The notes: generated from the sequence alone by a model not told the origin. Positions 8,301 to 16,827 are shown, counted from the stretch's first letter. The stretch: 64,000 bases of DNA from Chitinophaga polysaccharea (GCF_007829335.1 NZ_VIWO01000014.1:47738-111737), one strand, 5' to 3'. Numbers and translations are program-made.

Positions 8301-9296
8301 ATGTTTGGAGGTAGGGGGTATAGGTTTGGATTTAATGGAAAGGAGAATGATAATGAGGTGAAGGGAGAGGGAAATCAGCAGGATTATGGAATGAGGGTGT
8401 ATGAACCGAGGATTGAGAAGTTTTTGAGTGTAGACCCTTTAACACGTAAGTGTCCAGAGTTAACGCCGTACCAGTTCTCTTCTAATAGCCCGATATTAAA
8501 TGTCGATTTGGATGGAGAAGAAAGTATTCCTCATTTTATAGCCAAAGGAATAAGAGGCACATTTACAATTTCAACGTTTGGAAGTGTTTCGTTTGGAAGT
8601 GTTCAATCTATGGCAAAAGGTATGGGATGTGATAAAAATGGCAATGTTGCACTTTTTTATTCAAGAACTGCAGGTCCCAGTGTTTCCACAAATCTTGGGT
8701 ATGATTTAGGTATTAAGGTTGCCTTTTTACCTGGTATTAAGGATTTAACAGGTATAACGGGGATGGGCACTTCGTTTGGAATTTCGGGTGGTATTCCGCA
8801 AACGCATTTGTCTGTTGGAGGATCATTAGAGTATAATTCAGATGAGAATTTAGTTGGTTTGGGCATGCAAATAAGTGGCGGTCATGGTCTTGCACCTGTA
8901 TCTTGGTCAATGGAGAGTTCCAATACAACTGCGGTTCTTTTCTCTGAGAAAGAGTATAGACGTTTTTCCTCATTTGCGGATAATTCTAATAAACGTAGTA
9001 TGGATAGAATTATGGAATGGAATGATAATGACGAAAACAGAGATGCATACAACTCTCCTTATGGGGTTTGGACAATAGGATTCTCTACAATGTCATTGCA
9101 GCCAGTAAAAGGGCAGAAAGGAGTTTTTGAAGCTGTGATTAGCACACAATATAATTACATGTCAACAGGAGGTCATCGCGATGGGGTTCAGCAGAAAGAT
9201 CAAGTAGTGACAACGGAAGATAGATCCGGAGTTTTCTTTACGAAGCTAGATGATGAAAACTATAGATCAGTAGATTATAAACTAGCTAAAGAATAA
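8301..9296 (+). CDS. Orphan RHS-core tip with a variable C-terminal domain (candidate polymorphic-toxin tip)
   Basis: A 331-residue ORF opening directly with the end of an RHS-repeat-associated core: 'YRFGFNGKENDNEVKG', 'QQDYGMRVYEPRIEKFLSVD', 'LTPYQFSSNSPILNVDLDGEE' (about 7-76). In intact RHS proteins this lies at the boundary between the barrel and the variable tip. An in-frame stop at 8283 shows that no barrel precedes it. The remaining ~255 residues are Gly/Ser-rich and beta-rich, of no family I recognise. A lipoprotein gene starts 4 bases after the stop, the usual place for immunity. It is probably a displaced tip that acts as a donor for recombination with a full RHS gene elsewhere; whether it is translated is uncertain. 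Confidence 0.7.
   Translation: MFGGRGYRFGFNGKENDNEVKGEGNQQDYGMRVYEPRIEKFLSVDPLTRKCPELTPYQFSSNSPILNVDLDGEESIPHFIAKGIRGTFTISTFGSVSFGSVQSMAKGMGCDKNGNVALFYSRTAGPSVSTNLGYDLGIKVAFLPGIKDLTGITGMGTSFGISGGIPQTHLSVGGSLEYNSDENLVGLGMQISGGHGLAPVSWSMESSNTTAVLFSEKEYRRFSSFADNSNKRSMDRIMEWNDNDENRDAYNSPYGVWTIGFSTMSLQPVKGQKGVFEAVISTQYNYMSTGGHRDGVQQKDQVVTTEDRSGVFFTKLDDENYRSVDYKLAKE
8319..8354 (+). repeat. 36-base RHS-core seam repeat, copy 1
   Basis: Matches 10935-10970 at 34 of 36 positions. It encodes the RHS-core residues YRFGFNGKxND. This is the conserved edge at which RHS tips can be swapped by homologous recombination. Confidence 0.85.
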
Positions 9297-9300
9297 GAAA

Positions 9301-9825
9301 ATGTTAAGGTTACGTATTATCGCTGTTTTATTATTTTGCCTTACTTTTTACAGTTGTTTTACTGTACATGATAAGGGTGATGCTAAAGGAAAGGCAATGG
9401 ACTTGTTTAATAAGAACAAGTCAGATTTTTATGCAATTGGTAATATTTGCGAATCCTTTATGTCTAAGTATCCTAAAGATACTTTTGAACTAATATATGC
9501 ATATAATTCAAGAGGTTTAGGAGTATTACATCGGATGGAGAGTGGGTTGCTGGATGCTGATGGGAAAGGTATATTCAGTAATAATAACTTAGGAACTTCT
9601 TATGATGAGATAAAGCAAATTTGTGATCGAAATTATATTCTGTCAATAGAAATTAAGCAAGGGAGAGCAGACATCAGATTGAATGGCTTACAAGCAAGAG
9701 GTTATGAAATGTTCATCGTATATACCAAATCCAAATATCGTGAATCGTCTCCTGAGAAAAATGACAAGGATTGGTGTGATATCCTAGTTCCGGATTATTT
9801 TGTGTCAGGTCATTATATTGAATGA
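9301..9825 (+). CDS. Candidate immunity lipoprotein
   Basis: A 174-residue protein with a lipoprotein signal ('IIAVLLFCLTFYSC', lipobox Cys near residue 19). After it comes 'AKGKAMDLFNKNKSDFYAI', which resembles the same position of the lipoprotein at 13305 ('KAKEIFNNNKERFAKA'); the two look like distant paralogues. It starts 4 bases after the stop of the RHS-tip ORF, so the two are probably translated together. Lipid-anchored immunity proteins are known for polymorphic toxins in Bacteroidota. The immunity role is inferred from position only. Confidence 0.65.
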   Translation: MLRLRIIAVLLFCLTFYSCFTVHDKGDAKGKAMDLFNKNKSDFYAIGNICESFMSKYPKDTFELIYAYNSRGLGVLHRMESGLLDADGKGIFSNNNLGTSYDEIKQICDRNYILSIEIKQGRADIRLNGLQARGYEMFIVYTKSKYRESSPEKNDKDWCDILVPDYFVSGHYIE

Positions 9826-9842
9826 TATGCTTTGATGAAGAT

Positions 9843-9876
9843 AATACACCTGGCCGCCTACCGGGTGTATTACTTT
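9843..9876 (+). terminator. Hairpin terminator after the first tip/lipoprotein pair
   Basis: Eleven-base stem (9843-9853 with 9861-9871, one G-U pair) and 7-base loop (CCGCCTA), 17 bases after the lipoprotein stop. The T tail is short (ACTTTAG). Confidence 0.6.
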
Positions 9877-9880
9877 AGTA

Positions 9881-10300
9881 TTGCTTGTAGTTTTTACTCA
9901 GCGCATAGGGGAAGTGAGAGATGATCCCCAAGTGGATGATAAATATAAAATGGTAGGTAGTAAGATAGTAGATGGTTTGTTTGTATCAAAATATGGGGGA
10001 ATGACCGGAACTTATGATATTGTTGTAACTATGGAAGGATATCTTAAATTAGGGACAGGACATTATTATCTATCTAATTCAGCTCCTGAAGTAATGTTAG
10101 CGGGAACAATCGAAATGTACAAAGGAAAGGTCAAAGACATAACAAACCTTTCTGGGCACTATCTTCCAAATGCTGAACAAACTAAAAACTACATTAGGAT
10201 TTTGAATGATTTAGGAGCTCGTCTATCAGGCGCAACATTGAGTATTTATAAAGTAGAAGGAAATAAAAAGGTGCTTGAAAGTAGAGAAAAAATTGATTAA
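9881..10300 (+). pseudogene. Fragment of a polymorphic-toxin C-terminal domain (no RHS core)
   Basis: The open frame (139 residues from a TTG) has no good start codon and begins within 10 bases of a hairpin, so it looks like the displaced 3' end of a larger gene. Its last part ('DITNLSGHYLPNAEQTKNYI' and on) resembles the tails of RHS-linked toxin domains I have seen, but I cannot name the family. The stop is followed after one base by the next ATG (10302), the tight coupling expected for toxin and immunity genes. It may be silent, or start at the ATG at 9950. Confidence 0.5.
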
Positions 10301-10301
10301 C

Positions 10302-10865
10302 ATGAATAAGGATGTCATGAAAGAATTATCAGATTATCTTTCGATTCATGCCCCAGATGAATCAAGTTGTTTCCCTATTGATAGGTATTATTTACAGCCA
10401 TTTGTTCACCGCATTCTTGAATTTGATAAGAGAGGTTTTTTGTTGTACAATTTCGAAGATAAGCATATTACATATGTTCATTTTTTGATGCTCTGTCTGC
10501 ATGAACTTTGGGAAAGAATTGATGTTGATGATATTATTTATATTGTTGAACAGTTGCAGGATCCATTTTCTTTGTTTGCGATTATAATGTTTATGCATAG
10601 GTATTTGGAGATTGATATCTTATTCCTTGTTTTTTATAAGTTGAGGGGTATCTCCTCGAATAAAAAGAAGGAGGTAAAAACCATTCTATTAAATTTATGG
10701 CCCAATTTAATTAGACCAGAAGACAATATGTATTGGAATGATGAAGATATTTTGGGGATTAGAATAGATGACTGGAGATATATTAAGCAAAAACTATTGC
10801 TTGATCCACGCCTTTGCCCTGCAATGGATTTTAAAGAATTATCAACTTTCATAGAAAATATTTGA
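10302..10865 (+). CDS. Hypothetical protein, candidate immunity protein for the preceding toxin fragment
   Basis: A 187-residue, Leu/Ile/Phe-rich, mostly helical, acidic protein without a signal peptide. The ATG at 10302 comes 1 base after the stop of the toxin fragment; this start is preferred over an in-frame one at 10275, which would overlap. I recognise no family. Size, charge, A+T-rich composition and position all fit a cytoplasmic immunity protein. Confidence 0.55.
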   Translation: MNKDVMKELSDYLSIHAPDESSCFPIDRYYLQPFVHRILEFDKRGFLLYNFEDKHITYVHFLMLCLHELWERIDVDDIIYIVEQLQDPFSLFAIIMFMHRYLEIDILFLVFYKLRGISSNKKKEVKTILLNLWPNLIRPEDNMYWNDEDILGIRIDDWRYIKQKLLLDPRLCPAMDFKELSTFIENI

Positions 10866-10925
10866 TAGAACTGTATTAGATATACGTTTGCATGTAGGTA
10901 TATAGGAAGCAATCTCGCTACGAGA

Positions 10926-11511
10926 GTGGGCTGCTATAGATTTGGATTTAATGGAAAGGGGAATGATAATCATCATTTTCAGCTCACTCATTCAGGAGGA
11001 GCAAAGTATGATCCTGGTAAATGGAATTTGAATAATACGTTAATAAAAATGAGAAACAAATGGGATGACAATACTTATGCAAATGAGTTTCATTTTGGTG
11101 CAAATGGAAACCCTGCTTTTCGTGATTTCATGGGAATTAATTTGGGGGATCAACCGGACTTTGATAAGAAAAGCTTTGGTAGAAACGAAAATCGTCAGAT
11201 GAGATTAGCAATTGAATATACTATAGGAGCAATGCGGTATCTAGGTGCCAATGGCAAATTCGGTGAAGACAAAATCTGGTGGTGGAATAGGTTGGCAAGG
11301 TGCGGATATAAATACTAATGCGAATTGGAAGTCTTGGTTATATTTCCATTCTGAACATAAGAAATTTGCTTTTAAAGGATGGTCAAATCTACATTTATTA
11401 GATAACTCCCAATTTGAAACCACTGGTGTTCATAAGGGTGGATTTGGAACAACAATATTTTATAAATCAACTCAAGCAGCTTTAGAAAAGGATAAAAAAG
11501 GAGGATTATGA
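10926..11511 (+). pseudogene. RHS-core tip plus toxin-like C-terminus, split by a frameshift
   Basis: The first frame (10926-11318) starts with the RHS-core seam 'YRFGFNGKGNDN' and jumps straight into a toxin-like region ('YANEFHFGANGNPAFRDFMG', 'ENRQMRLAIEYTIGAMRYLG'). It ends after an implausible tail ('IWWWNRLARCGYKY'). The next frame (+1) continues sensibly, 'SGGGIGWQGADINTNANW' and on to 11511. A one-base shift between about 11240 and 11290 joins them into a ~194-residue product. The core after the seam is missing, so the tip was cut and joined inside the core. The stop at 11509-11511 overlaps the next start (ATGA), so the original toxin-immunity coupling survives. Confidence 0.6.
10935..10970 (+). 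repeat. 36-base RHS-core seam repeat, copy 2
   Basis: The partner of 8319-8354, with two mismatches. The two copies lie in direct orientation about 2.6 kb apart, so recombination between them would delete one whole tip/immunity set. Confidence 0.85.
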
Positions 11512-12170
11512 TGTTTTTCAAAAAGGAATTTGTAGCTACATTTTTATGTATAATTGTTAGCGGAAGTTTATGGTCCCAGACTTCCAAAAGTAAATTTTTC
11601 ATTGAGAAAGTAGATTCTTTTGAAACTATCCAGACTCACATATCAAAAGTCTTGAAGGAAGAGAATACTATTTTATTTTTTGAAGAGAATACTCATTGGG
11701 GTAAGATAGGTTTTTATTGTGAATCAGAAATCGGTACAATAAGAGATGTGGGACACCCCATTTTGTTGAATAATTTGGAGAAACTTTCCGAAAGCTCCCC
11801 GATAATAATTTTTAATGAGAGACCCGTTGCCCTTTCTTATTCAATTCATGATATGTCAAATCTTTTACCTTCATCGGTGAATCTATTTTACTTTAAGAAA
11901 AACAGATTTATCATGATTGATTTAAACCTTGTTTCGCTTATTGGAACTTCGGGATGGGGTTATATTTTATTAAGGATTAATGAAAAAAATGGAATCATAA
12001 ATGATTATTATTTTGAATCTCAAGAAAGATTAAGGATTGATGATATTGGAGATTTTAATGGAGATGGTAATCTCGATTATATTCTTAGATATAAAACTGT
12101 TGATTCGCAAAAACATATTATATATCAAAAGAATGTATATAGTATCTACGATCATAAGAAACTAAAATAG
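11508..12170 (+). CDS. Secreted hypothetical protein, candidate immunity protein
   Basis: A 220-residue protein with a signal peptide ('FVATFLCIIVSGSLWSQ'), so probably periplasmic or surface-exposed. Near the C-terminus 'IGDFNGDGNLDYI' (about 184-196) is a DxDGxxD calcium-binding loop of the FG-GAP/VCBS kind. Its ATG overlaps the toxin stop (ATGA), with GGAGGA at 11500-11505 as an unusually good ribosome-binding site for this phylum. The position argues for immunity to the upstream toxin; no family was recognised. Confidence 0.6.
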   Translation: MMFFKKEFVATFLCIIVSGSLWSQTSKSKFFIEKVDSFETIQTHISKVLKEENTILFFEENTHWGKIGFYCESEIGTIRDVGHPILLNNLEKLSESSPIIIFNERPVALSYSIHDMSNLLPSSVNLFYFKKNRFIMIDLNLVSLIGTSGWGYILLRINEKNGIINDYYFESQERLRIDDIGDFNGDGNLDYILRYKTVDSQKHIIYQKNVYSIYDHKKLK

Positions 12171-12417
12171 ACTTTTGAAGTGGTATTTATAAGTAGTTGA
12201 CACGACTAATATATAGGTAGAACAAAGATAGGCTTCGAAATGTGCAAATATCCCAAATGCAACACAATTTTATTGAATCCGCTTGGACACGTGAAATCGT
12301 TGTAGTAGAAAAATGGAAGTATTAAAAAAACAATTGTGAGACACACTGACATAATAATTTGACACACTTTAATAAAACATCCATTATTAAGACAAATGCC
12401 AAACAATACCCTATACC

Positions 12418-12678
12418 ATGAAATCATTTTTTAGTATCATTTTTTTTCTATTCATTGGTACATTTTGTTACGCCCAACAAGTTTACCAGATCAAAGCAGG
12501 CAGCGTACGTATATATAACATCTGTGACAAGGCTGAATTGATTCTTGAAAACAGAACACAAAATATAAATTGCTTAATGAGAACCCCAGTTTTCAGACAG
12601 CGGCAGCGAGAAACGCAGAAAAGAAATAAACATTGGGAACAAGTTAATCCGATAGTAAAAAGGAACAACTATGTATAA
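12418..12678 (+). pseudogene. N-terminal remnant of a secreted protein, frameshifted
   Basis: The start is convincing: signal peptide 'SFFSIIFFLFIGTFCYAQ' then 'VYQIKAGSVRIYN' and 'AELILENRTQN', which I associate with the N-termini of large tail-fibre-like surface proteins in Chitinophagaceae. After about residue 50 the frame becomes basic and low in hydrophobics, typical of out-of-frame reading. Another frame there reads 'LLNENPSFQTAAARNAEKK' and ends at 12629, suggesting a deletion junction. Only the head of the original gene remains. It overlaps the next gene by 8 bases. Confidence 0.5.
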
Positions 12679-13072
12679 GGGTACAAATAAAGGAGCTATT
12701 GCTGTCGCAATATTTTTCTTTACAATAACAGGCATAATGTTGTTGACTAATGGTGGTAGAGAAAGGGCATTTCAGAAAAATGCGCGAATGTCTGTGGGGA
12801 CGATTACAGACTATTATATTGAAGCTAAGGGTAGTGGCGTCATTTTTAACTATACTTATACGGTTGATACAATGCTCTATCATGGAGAGGGATACCTATG
12901 TTTTAGGGTGCCACCAAAAAATGCACGTTTTTTTTTAAATCATCAATTTCCTCTATTATACTCCAAGGTAAGTCCCGAAATAGCACGGTTGTTAGTATTT
13001 CCAGATGATTTTATAAAAAATGGAGTTGAGTTTCCAGATAGTTTGAAATGGATACTGAACTATAAATGGTGA
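12671..13072 (+). CDS. Small membrane-anchored hypothetical protein, candidate immunity protein
   Basis: A 133-residue protein with one membrane helix near the N-terminus ('AIAVAIFFFTITGIMLL', about 9-25). A beta-rich domain follows ('GTITDYYIEAKGSGVIFNYT') that loosely resembles DUF3592-like extracytoplasmic domains. Many small proteins of this build sit next to RHS tips in Bacteroidota. The start at 12671 overlaps the end of the upstream remnant. Function unknown. Confidence 0.55.
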   Translation: MYKGTNKGAIAVAIFFFTITGIMLLTNGGRERAFQKNARMSVGTITDYYIEAKGSGVIFNYTYTVDTMLYHGEGYLCFRVPPKNARFFLNHQFPLLYSKVSPEIARLLVFPDDFIKNGVEFPDSLKWILNYKW

Positions 13073-13304
13073 TACGTTGTCTATTGCTGTGCGCAGCATG
13101 TTTGCTTGGTAAAATCCCACAGTGTACTTATGTATAATCCCACAGAAAATACCTGGCTTTTTATTTAATAAAGGCAACGGTAGGACAGAGTTTCGGTAAC
13201 TGAGGTTATGGATATTAAAATGTAGCAGGTGGATAAAGCAGTTTTAAGACCGGTTCATTAAAAGTAAGGTAATAAAAATAATAAATATAAAGAAATATGG
13301 AACT

Positions 13305-13766
13305 ATGAGATTTGTAAATGTGATTAATTGTTTTGCTCTTTCTTTATGTTTATTTATGTCGTGTGAACAACATGGAAAAGCAAAAGAGATATTTAATAAC
13401 AATAAAGAACGATTTGCAAAAGCCGCTCGCCTTAAGGGTTTTCTCATTAAAAGCGTTCCATCATGTTATTCATTTAGATTTACGTATACCGGTAAATCAT
13501 TTTGGCAATTATGCGATTCAGTTAAGCCGAATCCAAGTCTTCCTATAGCATATCTTAGTACCAGCGACGCGGACTTTTTGCAAGACTTTATGTACGACTG
13601 TGATTTAAGATATATAAAATATAATCAGAATTCAGTCCAGTTCATTTTTAAATCCTATTGTCCGGATAACATAGTAAAAACAGATACCAACTTTAGCGAT
13701 TTTAAATCCTTCGAGGTAGACAGCTTGTTTTACCTTATTCCCAATAATGAAAAAAGGCCAGAATAA
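13305..13766 (+). CDS. Candidate immunity lipoprotein, paralogue of the one at 9301
   Basis: A 153-residue lipoprotein: 'NVINCFALSLCLFMSC' with the lipobox Cys near residue 20, then 'KAKEIFNNNKERFAKA', resembling the same region of the 9301 protein. The rest shares the spacing of short beta strands but little identity. It has no toxin gene of its own, being preceded by 230 bases of non-coding A+T-rich DNA, so it looks like an orphan immunity gene at the right end of the island. A perfect hairpin terminator follows. Confidence 0.6.
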   Translation: MRFVNVINCFALSLCLFMSCEQHGKAKEIFNNNKERFAKAARLKGFLIKSVPSCYSFRFTYTGKSFWQLCDSVKPNPSLPIAYLSTSDADFLQDFMYDCDLRYIKYNQNSVQFIFKSYCPDNIVKTDTNFSDFKSFEVDSLFYLIPNNEKRPE

Positions 13767-13828
13767 TAGGGCATCGACGGAAGAAGCCTAGTCGGGTTTT
13801 ACAGCACATATATTAAGATATTGAATGG

Positions 13829-13878
13829 AAATGGCATCAGCATTTCATTATCCATGAAACACTGATGCCATTTTTATA
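13829..13878. terminator. Bidirectional terminator between the island and the GH43 gene
   Basis: A perfect 12-base stem, AAATGGCATCAG (13829-13840) with its complement at 13862-13873, a 21-base loop and TTTTT on the right. It serves the convergent genes at 13305 (+) and 13887 (-). Confidence 0.85.
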
Positions 13879-13886
13879 AATAACCC

Positions 13887-15389
13887 CTACCTATACCTTA
13901 TCTCAAAAAAGCTAAACACCGCCTCCTCTTTCTCTTCTCCGATAAAACTCAATCCCGGCCGTGGCGCCCGGTCCCATTGCGGCAGGAAGCCAATAGCGTA
14001 TGGTTGTTTCCCAGAAGTAAGTTCGTTCCAAATTTGCCCTTGTTTCCAGTACACCCGGCAGGTGAAATCAGGAAATACCGACAGCTTCAGGTATACCGGT
14101 GAATTTGTGTCAGTGATTGATTGTTCATTAAGCACCACGCGTTTCCCTTCTTTCGATATCCAAAATATTACTTTATTACCGCTGACAGCAATGCCGGCAG
14201 CTGCACCAGCATCGCCATAAACCACCAGCCCTTTGGAAGCCGTATTGTGATTGACTACCGCCGTGCTGATATCATAGGCAGCGGAGTAGGGGCGCAGGGT
14301 GAGCGCAATACCGGAAGGATTTTGAATGCTGTATTTACCTGATAAATGCAATTTGCCATTGGCATAACGATACAGTGGTTGCATATTCCTGAAATCCCAC
14401 TGCCAGAAGATGTCGTTGTTGACGTGGGCAAAATCATAATGGTAGGTTGTAAGGGGCGACTGGTTCTCTAGTGCAGTTGATGAGCTGAATACAGGCCACT
14501 GACCCACATTCCACGACAAAGCAGATATTAGCCCTTCCCTGCCTGTGAAAACATTGCTATGCTTATTATAGGCATGATAAAGATAGAACGTAGCGCCTTG
14601 TGCATCTTGTACGAAAGTACCATGGCCGGGGCATTTCCAATTGCCGCCATCGGTCAGCACCGGATTATTTTGATAGTCAGTATATGGACCGGTGATGGTA
14701 GAGGAACGCGCTACATTTACATGATAACTGCAGTCTGCGCCGCAGCAAGCGCCGGCGGAATAAAAGAGATAGTAAAAGTTATCCTTCTTCAGGATACTCT
14801 GTCCTTCCATCCCTTTTCTCTCGTTGTCTTTGAGCAGGGTAAACGGTTGCCCAACCAGGGAAAGCCCGTCGGGGGCGAGCTTACTACCCAGTATTTCAAT
14901 AGGGCGTTTGTCGAGGCCGTAGGCTTTCCAGGTAATGTATAGCTGTCCGTTGTCATCGAACACAAAAGCATCGATGGCTTCCCTGCCGTATTCGATAAGA
15001 ATGCCATGGTCTTTGAAACCATGATCGGGGTAGGCGGAAGTGGCTACGCCGATGCAGGATATGCCATCGCTCTTTCTTCTGGCAGTATAATAAACGAAGT
15101 AGGTATTATGGTGATAAAAATATTCAGGGGCCCAGAAAGAGCCCACAGTCCAGGTAGGCGCCTGATCAAACAGGAATCCGGTTTGTTTCCATTGCCGTAG
15201 ATTCGTGGAACGGAATATCGGGAATTGCGGTCCCCATTCGCTGGAAGTGCCAATAGCATAGTACTGGTCGCCCTGCCGGAGGATAGAAGGATCTGCAAAG
15301 TCGCCGGGAATATTGGCGGAGCGTTCCTGCGCCAGGAGTAGAGTGATGCAGGAGAGCACCAGGGAAAGGGTGATAACGATAGATTTCAT
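13887..15389 (-). CDS. Glycoside hydrolase family 43 protein
   Basis: A 500-residue secreted enzyme. A signal peptide (1-20, 'SIVITLSLVLSCITLLLA') is followed by a five-bladed GH43-type catalytic domain with Asp33 ('GDFADPSIL'), Asp140 ('REAIDAFVF') and Glu195 ('KGMEGQSIL') as the likely catalytic base, pKa modulator and acid. A beta-sandwich of about 190 residues follows, as in many GH43 enzymes that act on arabinan or xylan side chains. The ATG at 15389 is chosen since it starts the signal peptide; the frame runs 36 codons further upstream. It is a single gene. The exact linkage cut is not predictable. Confidence 0.88.
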   Translation of the reverse strand: MKSIVITLSLVLSCITLLLAQERSANIPGDFADPSILRQGDQYYAIGTSSEWGPQFPIFRSTNLRQWKQTGFLFDQAPTWTVGSFWAPEYFYHHNTYFVYYTARRKSDGISCIGVATSAYPDHGFKDHGILIEYGREAIDAFVFDDNGQLYITWKAYGLDKRPIEILGSKLAPDGLSLVGQPFTLLKDNERKGMEGQSILKKDNFYYLFYSAGACCGADCSYHVNVARSSTITGPYTDYQNNPVLTDGGNWKCPGHGTFVQDAQGATFYLYHAYNKHSNVFTGREGLISALSWNVGQWPVFSSSTALENQSPLTTYHYDFAHVNNDIFWQWDFRNMQPLYRYANGKLHLSGKYSIQNPSGIALTLRPYSAAYDISTAVVNHNTASKGLVVYGDAGAAAGIAVSGNKVIFWISKEGKRVVLNEQSITDTNSPVYLKLSVFPDFTCRVYWKQGQIWNELTSGKQPYAIGFLPQWDRAPRPGLSFIGEEKEEAVFSFFEIRYR

Positions 15390-15512
15390 TTCTGCCGGAA
15401 ATTTTAGCTGCTTGACGTGCGTTGTATGAAAACGGCAAAAATAACAGTTCATCGGTATCCCCGGTGGCGTTAACGTCTCATAAATTCGCTGAATCATCTC
15501 ACTATAGATCTG

Positions 15513-15854
15513 TCATCGGTTTACGTAGTCTTTACCCCACGTCCGCATAGCATCAATAATGGGTAAGAGGGTTTTGCCCAGGTCGGTCATCTTATATTCC
15601 ACGCGGGGCGGCGTTTCTGCAAACACCATCCTTTCAATAACGCCATCTGCTTCCAGTTCCCGCAATTGATTGGTCAGCGTTTGTTTGCTGGCCTCTGGCA
15701 TGGCTTTCTGCATTAAGCTGTACCGGTTGGTGTTATTGCGGATGAGATGTATAATTACCGGCTTCCATTTACCGCCGATAATATTCATACAATAGGTTAC
15801 CGCACAATTGGTCGGATTAAAGTGCCTGTTCTTTCTAACACTAGCCTTCGTCAT
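15513..15854 (-). CDS. HxlR-family transcriptional regulator
   Basis: A 113-residue winged-helix protein with the HxlR opening, Cys plus 'IIGGKWKPVIIHLI', the recognition region 'ASKQTLTNQLRELEADGVIER' and the wing 'PPRVEYKMTDLGKTLLPII'. Members sense redox state or small electrophiles and often control a divergent gene. Here the MBL-fold hydrolase gene diverges, starting 92 bases away. A palindrome at 15859-15870 lies between them. Confidence 0.9.
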   Translation of the reverse strand: MTKASVRKNRHFNPTNCAVTYCMNIIGGKWKPVIIHLIRNNTNRYSLMQKAMPEASKQTLTNQLRELEADGVIERMVFAETPPRVEYKMTDLGKTLLPIIDAMRTWGKDYVNR

Positions 15855-15858
15855 TAGT

Positions 15859-15870
15859 CTAAAATTTTAG
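15859..15870. promoter_or_regulatory. Perfect palindrome between hxlR-type gene and MBL hydrolase gene
   Basis: CTAAAATTTTAG, 5 bases upstream of the regulator start codon. It is a possible autoregulatory operator; being A+T-rich and short, it could be chance. Confidence 0.35.
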
Positions 15871-15945
15871 CCTAAGCCCATAAAGCTGGACTATAGGGTT
15901 CATTTAACCGAAAAGAGGGTATTTGCAACAAATTTACTAAATGCT

Positions 15946-16803
15946 ATGCTACCACTCATGATGAATCATCCAGCTGGGTTTACTGCTTTCAGATCAGGGG
16001 AAATGGAGATTTTTTCCGTTACAGACGGAGAAGTCATATACGAAGCCCGCTGTTTTGCACCGGGTATTCCCCGGACCTTATTGGGCAATAGCCCCCGTCA
16101 TTTTATTTTGCCACATAATATCCTGGTACTTCGTTTCAACAACCGGGTGGTGATGTTTGATGCAGGCAATGGCCATTACACCGCCCCTGAAGCCGGCCAG
16201 CTCCAGTTTTATTTACATGCCGCAGGCATTACTCCCGAATCTGTTACAGATATAATATTAACCCATGCACATCCCGATCACATCAATGGGCTCGTAGGAG
16301 TGGGGGAGCAACTAATGTTTCCGGAGGCCCGCATACATTTATCGCAAGCCGAATACGATTTTTGGGTGTCAGAAAGTCCCGACTTTTCAAGGAGTAAAAA
16401 TATACCAGCAGCTTTGCTGCAAATGCAACAGCATATCAAAGGCATATTACGGGTACTGGACAACCGGCTACAGCTGTTCCATAGTACCGATGCCCTATTG
16501 GAAGGAATACATCCCGTCGCCGCACCAGGGCATACGCCCGGGCATACCCTGTTTGCCATTAACACCGGTGAGGAACAGTTTATTCATATGGCGGATACCT
16601 GCCACGAGAATGAATTATTATTTCATCATCCGGAGTGGGGAACTATTTTCGATATAGATTTTGAACAGGCTGCCCAAACGCGACAGGCCACGTTGCAGGA
16701 GCTGGCTAATAACGGGAAACTGGTATTTGGTTATCATTTACCCGCGCCAGGGTTTGGGAAGGTGATACAGGGTGGCGATGGATTTGCATGGAAACCACAG
16801 TAA
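15946..16803 (+). CDS. MBL-fold metallo-hydrolase
   Basis: A 285-residue metallo-beta-lactamase-fold protein. The zinc motif is 'THAHPDHINGL' (His107, His109, Asp111, His112); further metal ligands are in 'APGHTPGHTLF', 'MADTCHE' and 'FGYHLPAPGFG'. The 'HTPGH' and 'YHLPAPG' motifs fit the group of quorum-quenching-lactonase-like and uncharacterised hydrolases. No signal peptide is seen, so it is probably cytoplasmic. It diverges from an HxlR regulator that may control it. The ATG at 15941 is out of frame. Confidence 0.87.
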   Translation: MLPLMMNHPAGFTAFRSGEMEIFSVTDGEVIYEARCFAPGIPRTLLGNSPRHFILPHNILVLRFNNRVVMFDAGNGHYTAPEAGQLQFYLHAAGITPESVTDIILTHAHPDHINGLVGVGEQLMFPEARIHLSQAEYDFWVSESPDFSRSKNIPAALLQMQQHIKGILRVLDNRLQLFHSTDALLEGIHPVAAPGHTPGHTLFAINTGEEQFIHMADTCHENELLFHHPEWGTIFDIDFEQAAQTRQATLQELANNGKLVFGYHLPAPGFGKVIQGGDGFAWKPQ

Positions 16804-16806
16804 AAA

Positions 16807-16827
16807 CAGGCGCCCACCGGGCGCCTG
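16807..16827. terminator. Bidirectional terminator between MBL and GH92 genes
   Basis: Perfect G+C-rich 9-base stem (CAGGCGCCC and its complement) with a 3-base loop. AAAAA on its left gives a T run for the minus-strand GH92 gene. Confidence 0.8.

Noticed and set aside
12206..12427. 73-codon minus-strand ORF in the island
   Set aside because: A+T-rich, hydrophobic by composition only; no start signal, family or partner. The 247-base gap it fills is better read as non-coding.
15859..15870. Taking the CTAAAATTTTAG palindrome as a proven HxlR operator
   Set aside because: A+T-only core of 12 bases may be chance; kept only as a low-confidence site.
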